Source: Crocinitomicaceae bacterium
GTDB lineage: Bacteria; Bacteroidota; Bacteroidia; Flavobacteriales_D; Crocinitomicaceae
Direction of reading: 5' to 3'
Assembly: GCA_014762645.1 (NCBI GenBank)
Contig: JABURP010000017.1
Location: forward strand, 113,747 to 177,746
DNA: 64,000 bases
Both the position numbers and the translations under genes were made by a program. The notes beneath the pieces were generated by a model. It did no database searches. It worked only from the letters and a program-made list of their open reading frames with translations, and had not been told where the DNA came from. Of the stretch, positions 8,675 through 17,122 are shown in pieces. Numbering within the stretch: position 1 is the stretch's first letter; the number at the start of each line of letters is the position of its first letter.

Positions 8675-9900
8675 CTGCGAATGATTATTTTGTCTGTTTG
8701 TACAGGAGTGTTAGTGGCATCCGAAATCAGAATGACATATGTCCCTTCAGACAAGGAAGTAATATCAATATAAGTTGATTCAGACTGAAGAACTTTAGTT
8801 CCTCTCATATCATATAGCTCAACTGAAGTAAACAACTGCGAATTACCGTCAATCTTTAAATAATTACTGGCAGGATTAGGATAAACTTCAATGCTCAATT
8901 GATTTTCTTCCGTGCCAACGGGTAGAAGAGGGTAGTACCTGTAAAAACTTCTTTTCTTACCGGAATATCCTTTACCTGTTCCTGCATACGCCGAATCACC
9001 AATAGCAAATGCGATTCCATTTTTACGCTCACCTCCAGGGAAGTTAGCTCTGATTTGCCAAGAATCATTGAATGGGTTGTATTCCCATAATTCATCCTTA
9101 TAGCCGCCATCTGCACCAAACACAACAAATCCCCTTTGACCAAGAACAAATGTTGCCGAGCCGCCACGTTCTACACCAGGTAAATCGGCAACCTGTTGCC
9201 ATGAATCTAATTGCGGATCATACTGCCACCAGTCTTTTCGATATAGGTCATGATCAACCCCCATTCCTACATAACCCTTACCATCAATAGAAAAACTTGA
9301 TAATTGATACCTGTCTAACCCTGGAAAATTTGCCTTACGTGTCCACGTATCTAACAAAGGGTCGTATTCCCAGAGGTCCGTGCCATAAAAGTCAGATCCC
9401 ATTTTACCGCCACAAATATATCCTTTGCTTCCAATAGAAAATGCAGTTGCGAAATACACACCACCACTAAAATTGGTGTTGTTCCACATATCATATCCAC
9501 CCGGATAACTCGCTTTGCCGGTCCATGTATTCAATACGGGATCATATTCCCACCAATCGCTAAGAATGTTTCCCATCCATGACGTAGCACTGTCTGCTCC
9601 AGTTCCAACATAGCCTTTTTCTCCAATGGCTACACCAACCGCATTTCTTCTTGTAGATCCCGGTATACTCGCAACTTGCGTCCAGGTATTGAATGAAGGA
9701 TCATACTTCCATAAATCATTATGGGTCATTTCAGCTGTGTCCAATCCGGTTCCTACATACCCATAATCTCCAATAGCAAAGGCTACAGCTCTTGTTCTTT
9801 TCAATCCACCGAATGATGCACGTTTATCCCAATCATTCTGGGTTTGTCCAAATGAAGTGAACCCCAGCATGAACGATAGTATGAATAAAAGTCTTTTCAT
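8671..9900 (-). CDS. Secreted six-Kelch propeller with T9SS sorting domain (copy 2)
   Basis: 409 residues: signal peptide (MKRLLFILSFMLGFTSFGQ), six Kelch repeats (for example WTRKANFPGLDR...GYVGMG and WQIRANFPGGERKNGIAFAIG), then a T9SS type A tail starting VYPNPASNYLKIDG and ending KIIIRR. The domain layout matches the other three Kelch genes of the operon, indicating tandem duplication. The start codon directly abuts the stop of copy 3 (no spacer). Expected location is the outer surface or the medium. Role unknown; propellers of this sort commonly bind proteins or glycans, which is inference only. Confidence 0.87.
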   Translation of the reverse strand: MKRLLFILSFMLGFTSFGQTQNDWDKRASFGGLKRTRAVAFAIGDYGYVGTGLDTAEMTHNDLWKYDPSFNTWTQVASIPGSTRRNAVGVAIGEKGYVGTGADSATSWMGNILSDWWEYDPVLNTWTGKASYPGGYDMWNNTNFSGGVYFATAFSIGSKGYICGGKMGSDFYGTDLWEYDPLLDTWTRKANFPGLDRYQLSSFSIDGKGYVGMGVDHDLYRKDWWQYDPQLDSWQQVADLPGVERGGSATFVLGQRGFVVFGADGGYKDELWEYNPFNDSWQIRANFPGGERKNGIAFAIGDSAYAGTGKGYSGKKRSFYRYYPLLPVGTEENQLSIEVYPNPASNYLKIDGNSQLFTSVELYDMRGTKVLQSESTYIDITSLSEGTYVILISDATNTPVQTDKIIIRR

Positions 9901-11052
9901 CTAATTAAAAATTATTTTCCCTGAAGAAATGACTTTGTTTTCTTCAAGAATTTGATACACAAATGTTCCAACTCCAAAATCTTGTTTGTCTAACTGTAAT
10001 GAATTCATGGTCAACGGCGTGCTTTGAATCATTTTGCCGCTAAGCGAATAGAACTCTATATTCATTTCACTGTTAATGTTTTGAAAAGTCATGGTGATTT
10101 TATCGTTGGATGGAATGGGATAAATTCGATTGACAATGTCAACAGAAAACTCTTCGGCTCCCAGTGTCAGGTCATATTCCCATAGATCATTCATATTGGT
10201 TCCATTTGTTCCGGTTCCAATATATCCTTTGTTCCCGATACTGAATGAAGATGAAAATCTTCTGGTGTTGCCTGGGAAATCTTCTTTGCGTGTCCAGGTG
10301 TTTTGAGAAGGATCAAACTCCCACACTTGTCTCGAGGTGGGGTTTAGGAATTGAATGTATCCAGTAAGTGCGTAGATTTTACCATAAACACAAAACATGG
10401 ACCATCCACCAACGGCATCTCCTGGATATGGCGCTCTCACTGCCCATTGGTCTGTTGAAGGTTTGTATTCATAAAAACCACCACCAGCATCAAGAAAATA
10501 ACCTTTCTCACCATCTGAAACTGCTTTAGACCAGGCTGAACCTGAAGCCGGAGGAGGAGTTTTTGCAGTCCAGGTATCATTTTGTGGATCGTAAGCAGAC
10601 ATACCACTGTATCCAATAAAGTATCCTAATCCACCAACAGAGAAAGAAGTGAGATCCGAGCTACCATTTGGACAAAAAGCTATAATAGACCAGGTATTTT
10701 GTATCGGGTCAAATTCATAAAATTCACTTGGCCCGTAGACATGCGCACCTACATAAGCCTTATTACCAATCGTAAATGCTGTAGCCCCGTAGGTGCCGCC
10801 ACCACCATAATCGGCTTTTTGTGTCCATGAGTCATTGGATGGGTCGTACTCCCAAATATCAGCCTTTGTTACATTGCCAGCCGGTCCTGAATTATAATGA
10901 CCTAAGCCAAAGTAGCCTTTATTACCAATTGAAAAGCCAACTGTTCTGTGTCTTCCCTCTGCCGGAAAATTTGTTTTCTTATTCCACACACCACTGTCAG
11001 CCCATGAAAATGAAATGCAAAATAAGGCGAAGAGTAGAAGTAACGCTTTCAT
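9901..11052 (-). CDS. Secreted six-Kelch propeller with T9SS sorting domain (copy 3)
   Basis: 383 residues, signal peptide ending SFSWA, six Kelch repeats and a T9SS type A tail starting IYPIPSNDKITM and ending KIIFN. The N-terminal two blades closely match those of copy 4 (shared HRTV, GNKGY, LGHYNSGP and IWEYDPS segments), so these two are the youngest pair of the tandem family. The middle blades have drifted more: blade 3 lacks the usual Arg and blade 4 has a PPPASG turn in place of FPG. Six bases separate it from the upstream copy 4. Function unknown. Confidence 0.87.
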   Translation of the reverse strand: MKALLLLFALFCISFSWADSGVWNKKTNFPAEGRHRTVGFSIGNKGYFGLGHYNSGPAGNVTKADIWEYDPSNDSWTQKADYGGGGTYGATAFTIGNKAYVGAHVYGPSEFYEFDPIQNTWSIIAFCPNGSSDLTSFSVGGLGYFIGYSGMSAYDPQNDTWTAKTPPPASGSAWSKAVSDGEKGYFLDAGGGFYEYKPSTDQWAVRAPYPGDAVGGWSMFCVYGKIYALTGYIQFLNPTSRQVWEFDPSQNTWTRKEDFPGNTRRFSSSFSIGNKGYIGTGTNGTNMNDLWEYDLTLGAEEFSVDIVNRIYPIPSNDKITMTFQNINSEMNIEFYSLSGKMIQSTPLTMNSLQLDKQDFGVGTFVYQILEENKVISSGKIIFN

Positions 11053-11058
11053 ATTGGT

Positions 11059-12300
11059 TTATTGAAATAGAAATTTACCTTGCTTAATTGATTGTCCTTC
11101 ATATAAGATATGGTAAAGGTACAGTCCTGAAGGAGCATGATTTCTACTTAACTGTGTTTTTTCAGAAGTAATCGTTTCTTCCTGCCATATTTTTCCTTGT
11201 AGATCAACGATCCTTACTTTAAGATCTTCGTAACTAAGACCTTTGGGCAGATTATTTAAGTTGATCACTACATTTTCAATAGCAGGATTCGGATAAAGCT
11301 TGACATCAATATAACTTTCGTCTCTTTGAATAGTAGATAGGGTTTGATCGTATTCCCATAGATCATTGTAGTTAACACCACTGGTACCTGAGCCACAATA
11401 AACTTTGTTCCCAATTACAAACGCAGCCATGTATCTTCTTGCTGCACCTGGGAAATCTTCTAATTGCACCCATAAATCACTTTCAGGATGATATTCCCAC
11501 ATGTCACTGTAATTTGTACCTGAAGAGCAATTATCTCCCGTGAGGATATAGCCTTTACCGTTCACAGAAAAACCACAAGCCTCATTTCTAATAACCGTTC
11601 CAATATCAGCTCTTTGCAGCCATGTATTTGCACTTGGTTTATATTCGTAAAAATCGGTTGTACCGCAGCCAACACCACCAGTACCTACATAGCCTTTGCC
11701 ATCTATAGCGAATCCAACTGCAGAAGTTCTCTGGCCACCCGGGAACGGAGGAATTCCTGCAATCCACTGATCGTTGGCGATATCATAGGCATAAAAATTT
11801 GCTGTGTAACCACCTGAAACCTGTCCGGTACCTACATAAATAAAGCCGTCAATAAGAAAGGCAACTGAACCTCGGCAAGGTGCTCCAATAAAGTCTGCTT
11901 TAGGAGTCCACGTATTTGCAATTGGATCAAATTCCCACCAATCATTTTCTAATGTAAAGCTTGGTCCCGATCCGATCAAATCTCTTCCGGTACCAACATA
12001 AGCCACATTTTGATAACCTACGCCAACAGCATGATATCTTGGTCCGCCGGCAAAATTGGCTTTCTGTGTCCATGTGTTCATTGATGGATCATATTCCCAA
12101 ATATCTTCTAAATAGATATTACCATTTGGCCCGGAGTTGTAGTGCCCCAATCCAAGGTATCCTTTATTTCCTACTGTAAAAGCAACAGTTCTGTGTCTGG
12201 CAACAGCAGGCATATTTGCCTTTTTGTTCCATACGTTATAGGCATCAGCAATAAATGCGCTACCAATAAATAATGCTGTTATGATAAGTCTTTTAGTCAT
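11059..12300 (-). CDS. Secreted six-Kelch propeller with T9SS sorting domain (copy 4)
   Basis: 413 residues: signal peptide (MTKRLIITALFIGSAFIADA), six Kelch repeats with regular W-x5-FxG...GYVGTG spacing, and a T9SS type A tail beginning LYPNPAIENVVINL and ending GKFLFQ. It is the first Kelch gene of the operon; its ATG overlaps the stop of the GEVED gene by 4 bases, implying translational coupling. It is most similar to copy 3 in the first two blades. The propeller would be exposed outside the cell. No enzyme motif is recognisable. Confidence 0.87.
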   Translation of the reverse strand: MTKRLIITALFIGSAFIADAYNVWNKKANMPAVARHRTVAFTVGNKGYLGLGHYNSGPNGNIYLEDIWEYDPSMNTWTQKANFAGGPRYHAVGVGYQNVAYVGTGRDLIGSGPSFTLENDWWEFDPIANTWTPKADFIGAPCRGSVAFLIDGFIYVGTGQVSGGYTANFYAYDIANDQWIAGIPPFPGGQRTSAVGFAIDGKGYVGTGGVGCGTTDFYEYKPSANTWLQRADIGTVIRNEACGFSVNGKGYILTGDNCSSGTNYSDMWEYHPESDLWVQLEDFPGAARRYMAAFVIGNKVYCGSGTSGVNYNDLWEYDQTLSTIQRDESYIDVKLYPNPAIENVVINLNNLPKGLSYEDLKVRIVDLQGKIWQEETITSEKTQLSRNHAPSGLYLYHILYEGQSIKQGKFLFQ

Positions 12301-13937
12301 GGCGTTAAGATTATCTTTTTTCTAATTGTTTTCTGTCCTGCAGCAGTAATTTCAATTAAATAGACACCTGGCTGCATATCTGATAAGTCAATCTCTGCTG
12401 AATTGTTTACCTGATGTTTACTGACAATTTGCCCATTTATACCAATTACTGAAACGTTAGTGTCTTGTCCAAGTCCGTTGATATGAACAATGCCATTAGT
12501 CGGATTTGGATAAATTGAAATGTCATTTTCTAATGAGGTTAATCCAACCACTTCACCGTCATTAATACTGATGGAATAATCCCCTTCCTGGTTATTCCAA
12601 CCTTGAACTACTACAAACACGGTGTCCTGATCCCCTACAAATAACGATAATTCTGATTGAGGGGCACATGGTCCGTAATCATCATTGTAGTGGAGTACGT
12701 TGCCTCCTGTATCCAATACTTGTAAATAAGTGTCAATGGTGGAGCCACACAATGAAACATTAATATAATCTACTCCATACAGTTGCGGTGTGATTAAATA
12801 GAATACATCTGAAGAGTTGTATACCGGGACATTGTTCGTGTAGCACACAGAATTGTTATAATCTTCCTGAAATGGAAGGGAGGATACAATTCTCGGATCG
12901 CTCATGTCGTCACCAACATATCCACTACAATCTATTTGTCCACCTATTTCAATCCCAAAGTCAGTTGTTGACCCCCATGTAAAAGTTGCACAAGGATTTA
13001 GCGGAGGTGTAACTGATTCCTGATGAACAACACGCATTCGCGTGGTGCCATCAATAGCTGTTAGCGGAACAGTAAAGTTAAAATTTTGTGCGCCCGGAGG
13101 TGCCCCTTGACAACTACCTATGCTTTCAGACGGTTCAAAAGTACCATTTTGGTTGAAGTCTATCCATACTTCACCAGCACCGCCATAATTGCCACCACAG
13201 GTTCCGAAATAAGCCTGTAGCGTATAAGAGGATCCTTTTGCAAGATTCACAGAATGTATAGCTGTTTGATCGTCTAAACCAACAACTCCAGGACAACCTG
13301 TAAAATTGATTTGCGAACCACCCTCGCCTTGTATATCAAGAAGTTGAAGATTAGAATCTGCGGTTGAGGAAGGACCTACACTTGTACAATATCCTGGTGC
13401 GCCACTGCCACCGCTTAGTACTACTGTAAAGTCAATAGCGCATCCCCAGGTGAATGTTCCACAGGGATTTAACGGTGGAGTAGAATTTTCTTGTTGAATA
13501 ATTCGCATCCGAACAGAGCCATTTACGCAATTTGAAGGTACTGTAAAAGTAAAAGAGCTTAAAGCTGTAGGAGGTGTTCCTTGCCAGGTTCCAATTGATT
13601 CACCTGTTTCAAATAATTGATTTCCATTAAAATCAATCCAGGCTTCTCCACTTCCGGACCAATTACCACCACAAGTCCCAAATTGTACATTAAGTGTATA
13701 ACTTGAATTAGCAGATAAATTAACGGACTGAGTAGCTGTTTGATCATCCAGACCTGTTACTCCAGGGCATCCGGTAAAATTTATAGATGTAGCACCGTCT
13801 CCTGTTAATTGTGCACTTTCAACGTTTGAATCAGCTGTTGAGCTGGGACCTACATTTGTGCAGTATTGAGCAGAACTTGAATGGTGATACAAAAGGCACA
13901 TTAGTGCCGGCAATATAGCAGGGCGAAGAAAATTCAT
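12297..13937 (-). CDS. Secreted protein with two GEVED domains and T9SS sorting domain
   Basis: 546 residues from the ATG at 13937, chosen because it begins a clean signal peptide (MNFLRPAILPALMCLLYHHS...SAQ); upstream in-frame codons do not look like secreted-protein sequence. Two tandem modules each start YCT(N/S)VGPSSTADSN and carry the GEVED-type core (EAWIDFNGNQLFETGESIG and EVWIDFNQNGTFEPSESIG). A further beta domain (about residues 350-450, DCSGYVGDDMSDPR...) resembles pre-peptidase C-terminal-like domains. A T9SS type A tail starts IYPNPTNGIVHING. It heads the Kelch operon. GEVED modules are found in secreted adhesins and enzymes; no catalytic residues are evident here. Confidence 0.85.
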   Translation of the reverse strand: MNFLRPAILPALMCLLYHHSSSAQYCTNVGPSSTADSNVESAQLTGDGATSINFTGCPGVTGLDDQTATQSVNLSANSSYTLNVQFGTCGGNWSGSGEAWIDFNGNQLFETGESIGTWQGTPPTALSSFTFTVPSNCVNGSVRMRIIQQENSTPPLNPCGTFTWGCAIDFTVVLSGGSGAPGYCTSVGPSSTADSNLQLLDIQGEGGSQINFTGCPGVVGLDDQTAIHSVNLAKGSSYTLQAYFGTCGGNYGGAGEVWIDFNQNGTFEPSESIGSCQGAPPGAQNFNFTVPLTAIDGTTRMRVVHQESVTPPLNPCATFTWGSTTDFGIEIGGQIDCSGYVGDDMSDPRIVSSLPFQEDYNNSVCYTNNVPVYNSSDVFYLITPQLYGVDYINVSLCGSTIDTYLQVLDTGGNVLHYNDDYGPCAPQSELSLFVGDQDTVFVVVQGWNNQEGDYSISINDGEVVGLTSLENDISIYPNPTNGIVHINGLGQDTNVSVIGINGQIVSKHQVNNSAEIDLSDMQPGVYLIEITAAGQKTIRKKIILTP

Positions 13938-14064
13938 ACTTATCCAATTCAACCAGTAATGTATTAAAGTTAGGTGAATGTTATAGTATAGACGCAAAAA
14001 ATTCGTTAAAGTTGACACCTTACTCGTTGAATGGAATAAAAAAGTGTCTGAAGTCTCTTCTTCA

Positions 14065-15177
14065 TTACTCTATTACAACCTTTTGCGTGCTAAAATTTTT
14101 ATTGTTATCTATAAATTTTAAAATATAGGTTCCTCGACTAAGCGTACTTACATCAATTGTCTCCTGAACAATGCCAGACGTGCTAATCAACTTGCCATCT
14201 ACGGAATAAATCATCAACTGGTCAAAGTCAAAATAATTGACAAGATGTATGACTTTATTAGCCGGATTAGGGTAGAAAAAAGGGCTTACATTTTCTTCTT
14301 CTTGTATACCAGCCGGAGCTGGGTTCGAGTGACTAAATTGCTGCAAGAATCCCCATTCAACTGCAAAACTACTGGTATCATTATATGGCTGGAACAACAG
14401 TATATGTCCTGCGTTATTCATCCTCCATAATTCTAATGGGGTTATACAGTTGTATACAATTCGGTCAACTGTAATTCCATCTGCAGCATTATCCGGGATG
14501 GTTGTCACAGTAGAATCACCCAGCCAGCCATTTGAGGATTTTAGCTTATCAATAGTTGCTTGTACAAGACTTAGTGAAGGAAATGGCGTTCCGCTATACG
14601 GCACTGTTTGATCATCTGTTCCATGTTTGTGAAGTACAGGAACCGGATATGCCGGATTGTAATTGCCTAATTCCTGGTTAGACATTGTGCCAATGTGGCA
14701 AACAGCAGCAGCAATTCTATCGCTCATATACCTGCAAGCGGTATAGGTCATAATTGCTCCCATGGAAATGCCAGAAAAATAGACCCTTGACAAATCAATG
14801 CTTTCTTCGGTATTCACCGTATCAATTAGATTTGATAAAAAGGCCAAATCTTCTGCAGTCGACGCCACTAGTGTGTTGTTGTTCCATGCATTATTACCTT
14901 GTGAATTGGGCATGCCTTGTGGGTAGATAACAATGAACTTCTCACTTTCAGCAATGGTATTCATGCCATAGGTGCTGGTGTTTAATGCGTTGTCCCCCAA
15001 TCCGTGTAATAAAAAAACCACTGGTAACTGGTCGGTTTGTGGATCATAAGTTGAGGGCAAGTACTGGTAATATTCTCGCTCAACACCATTCACTATAACT
15101 GTTTCGTAAGTCTGCTGAGATAGGGTAGATGAAGTGGTTATTATTAAAATAAGTGCAGGTATAATATTTTTAATCAT
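14065..15177 (-). CDS. Secreted alpha/beta-hydrolase (PHB depolymerase/feruloyl esterase type) with T9SS tail
   Basis: 370 residues. After a signal peptide (ending TSSTLSQ) comes an esterase domain of the LpqC/PHB-depolymerase type: LPVVFLLHGLGDNA (oxyanion region), nucleophile elbow GISMG, acid in HKHGTDDQTVPYSG and histidine in NNAGHILLF near residue 256. The C-terminus is a T9SS type A sorting domain starting FYPNPANKVIHLV. It would act outside the cell on ester bonds, for example in polyesters or feruloylated polysaccharides; the substrate is not deducible. It lies 127 bases upstream of the GEVED/Kelch operon in the same orientation, so it may share its transcript or be separate. Confidence 0.85.
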   Translation of the reverse strand: MIKNIIPALILIITTSSTLSQQTYETVIVNGVEREYYQYLPSTYDPQTDQLPVVFLLHGLGDNALNTSTYGMNTIAESEKFIVIYPQGMPNSQGNNAWNNNTLVASTAEDLAFLSNLIDTVNTEESIDLSRVYFSGISMGAIMTYTACRYMSDRIAAAVCHIGTMSNQELGNYNPAYPVPVLHKHGTDDQTVPYSGTPFPSLSLVQATIDKLKSSNGWLGDSTVTTIPDNAADGITVDRIVYNCITPLELWRMNNAGHILLFQPYNDTSSFAVEWGFLQQFSHSNPAPAGIQEEENVSPFFYPNPANKVIHLVNYFDFDQLMIYSVDGKLISTSGIVQETIDVSTLSRGTYILKFIDNNKNFSTQKVVIE

Positions 15178-15289
15178 GCATTGTCAATTTTGTATTGAAA
15201 TATAAACATTTTAACAGAATTGATGAATAAAATAAAGTATAGTTAGTAACTTAGAAACCTTAATTTTTATTGACATTTTTACAAGACCT

Positions 15290-16747
15290 ATGAACGTTAG
15301 AGACTTAGAGCCTAAAACAGTTTGGAACCACTTTGAAGACCTTAATGCCGTTCCTCGTCCTTCGAAAAAAGAGGAACGTGTACGAAAGTTCATGGTGGAT
15401 TTTGGTAATAGGCTTGGTTTGGAAACGTTTGAAGATGCTGCCGGTAACGTAATCATTAAAAAGCCTGCCACCAGCGGAATGGAGGACCGGGAAACGGTCA
15501 TTCTTCAATCGCACATTGATATGGTGCATCAAAAAAATTCAGATACGGAATTTGATTTTGACTCTCAGGGAATTGAATCATATATTGATGGAGATTGGGT
15601 TAAAGCAAAAGGAACAACTTTAGGAGCAGATAATGGAATGGGTGTGGCTGCTGCCATGGCTTTACTTTCATCTAAAGATATTCCTCATCCTGCGATTGAG
15701 GCCTTGTTTACAATTGATGAAGAAACAGGTATGACAGGAGCAAAACAGTTAGATGCTTCAAAATTGACAGGTAAAATATTACTAAATCTGGATACGGAAG
15801 ATGATGATGAGTTTTCCGTTGGATGTGCCGGCGGGATTGATACCAATACGCTTTATGAATATCAGGAAGAAGAAGTTCCTGATGGTTTTGTTGGTCTTCA
15901 GGTAGTTTTAAAAGGATTAAAAGGAGGTCATTCTGGAATGGATATTCATTTGGGTCGGGGTAATGCTAATCTACTTATGAATCGGATTTTGTACGAGTTG
16001 ACAGAAGTTGCGGATGTTCGGATTTCAGAATTAGAAGGTGGAAGCTTGCGAAATGCAATACCCCGTGAGAGTTTTGGAACAATTGTTTGTCCAGCTAGTT
16101 CTGCACCCGAAGTAAAAAACAGGTTTCAGCAGGTTTTTAATGAGATTGTTGTTGAGTTTTCCGGTGTGGAAGATGATATAAAGGCATCCATTACAGAAAC
16201 TGATTTGCCAGCAAAGATGATTTCTAAGTCAGATATGAAGACAATGCTTGGTGCTATCTATTCTACGCCAAATGCGGTTTGGAAAATGAGCACTAAAATT
16301 CCTGGATTAGTGGAAACATCTTCCTCTCTTGCAAAGGTAATTGTGAAGGATGGGGAGTTTAGAACACAGTCACTACAACGAAGTATGTCTGAGTCTGGTA
16401 AGAGAGATGTGTCAAATGCAGTGCGTTTAAATTATGAGCAAATTGGCGCAGAAGTTACTCAGGGAGGAGATTATCCTGGCTGGGAGCCCAATCCATCTTC
16501 AAGGATATTAAAAGTCATGAAGCAGAAATATACACAGCTCTTTAATGAAGAGCCAAAAGTGGAAGCCTGCCATGCAGGACTTGAATGCGGGATTTTGGGA
16601 AAACATCTCCCTGGATGTGATATGATCTCATTTGGGCCAACCATAAGAAATCCGCACTCTCCAGATGAAAAAGTGAACATTAAATCAGTTCAGAAATTCT
16701 GGAACTTTTTTGTTCATGTAATACAAGATATACCTAGTAAGAATTAG
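15290..16747 (+). CDS. pepD: Aminoacyl-histidine dipeptidase (M20 family)
   Basis: Cytosolic metallodipeptidase of the M20 PepD (Xaa-His dipeptidase, carnosinase-like) family, 485 residues as in E. coli PepD. Zinc-ligand and catalytic segments are present: SHIDMVHQKN (His then catalytic Asp), LGADNGMGVAA (bridging Asp), DEETGMTGA (catalytic Glu), NLDTEDDD and the C-terminal SFGPTIRNPHSPDE with the last ligand His. A dimerisation (lid) domain occupies about residues 205-380, containing KGGHSGMDIHLGRGNANLL. It starts at an ATG after an AT-rich leader. The next gene starts directly after its stop codon. Confidence 0.95.
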   Translation: MNVRDLEPKTVWNHFEDLNAVPRPSKKEERVRKFMVDFGNRLGLETFEDAAGNVIIKKPATSGMEDRETVILQSHIDMVHQKNSDTEFDFDSQGIESYIDGDWVKAKGTTLGADNGMGVAAAMALLSSKDIPHPAIEALFTIDEETGMTGAKQLDASKLTGKILLNLDTEDDDEFSVGCAGGIDTNTLYEYQEEEVPDGFVGLQVVLKGLKGGHSGMDIHLGRGNANLLMNRILYELTEVADVRISELEGGSLRNAIPRESFGTIVCPASSAPEVKNRFQQVFNEIVVEFSGVEDDIKASITETDLPAKMISKSDMKTMLGAIYSTPNAVWKMSTKIPGLVETSSSLAKVIVKDGEFRTQSLQRSMSESGKRDVSNAVRLNYEQIGAEVTQGGDYPGWEPNPSSRILKVMKQKYTQLFNEEPKVEACHAGLECGILGKHLPGCDMISFGPTIRNPHSPDEKVNIKSVQKFWNFFVHVIQDIPSKN

Positions 16748-17122
16748 ATGAAACAGATCTTTGGTGTTAGTATATTGCTCGTTTTACTTGTAGCATGTCA
16801 AAAAGACCTGAAACACGAAAAGTATGTGGCAAATATTTCATCTGATACCTTGACGGTAATTAATCCTGATTTTGATACGATATATACTATTTTACCTGGT
16901 AAATCGGCCTTGATCTATGCTTTTCAAGTAAAAGACACCAAGCAGGAAAAGGAAGATTGCAGGTGGTTAGGAGATACACTGATTATTAAGAATCAGTTAG
17001 ATTCAGCTTGTACTAAATTTCCTAGTGTAGAGGAAAACTGGACTTGGACGGTAGAGGGCCCCGAAAAAGAAAGAACTCAAAAATGTGTTTTTACAGTACG
17101 GGATGAAGATTTTAACCCTTGA
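16748..17122 (+). CDS. Hypothetical lipoprotein
   Basis: 124 residues, not recognised. The first 17 residues form a lipoprotein signal peptide with lipobox LLVAC followed by QKDLKHEK. The mature part predicts beta strands (SDTLTVINPDFDTIYTILPGKSALIYAF) and contains three further cysteines (DCRWLG, SACTKF, KCVF). It begins immediately after the pepD stop codon, so it is probably co-transcribed, but no functional link follows. Its last 11 bases overlap the end of the convergent recQ gene. Confidence 0.7.
   Translation: MKQIFGVSILLVLLVACQKDLKHEKYVANISSDTLTVINPDFDTIYTILPGKSALIYAFQVKDTKQEKEDCRWLGDTLIIKNQLDSACTKFPSVEENWTWTVEGPEKERTQKCVFTVRDEDFNP

Noticed and set aside
7457..12300. Galactose oxidase function for the Kelch proteins
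   Set aside because: No Cys-Tyr cofactor or copper-ligand motifs are visible; only the repeat fold is supported.
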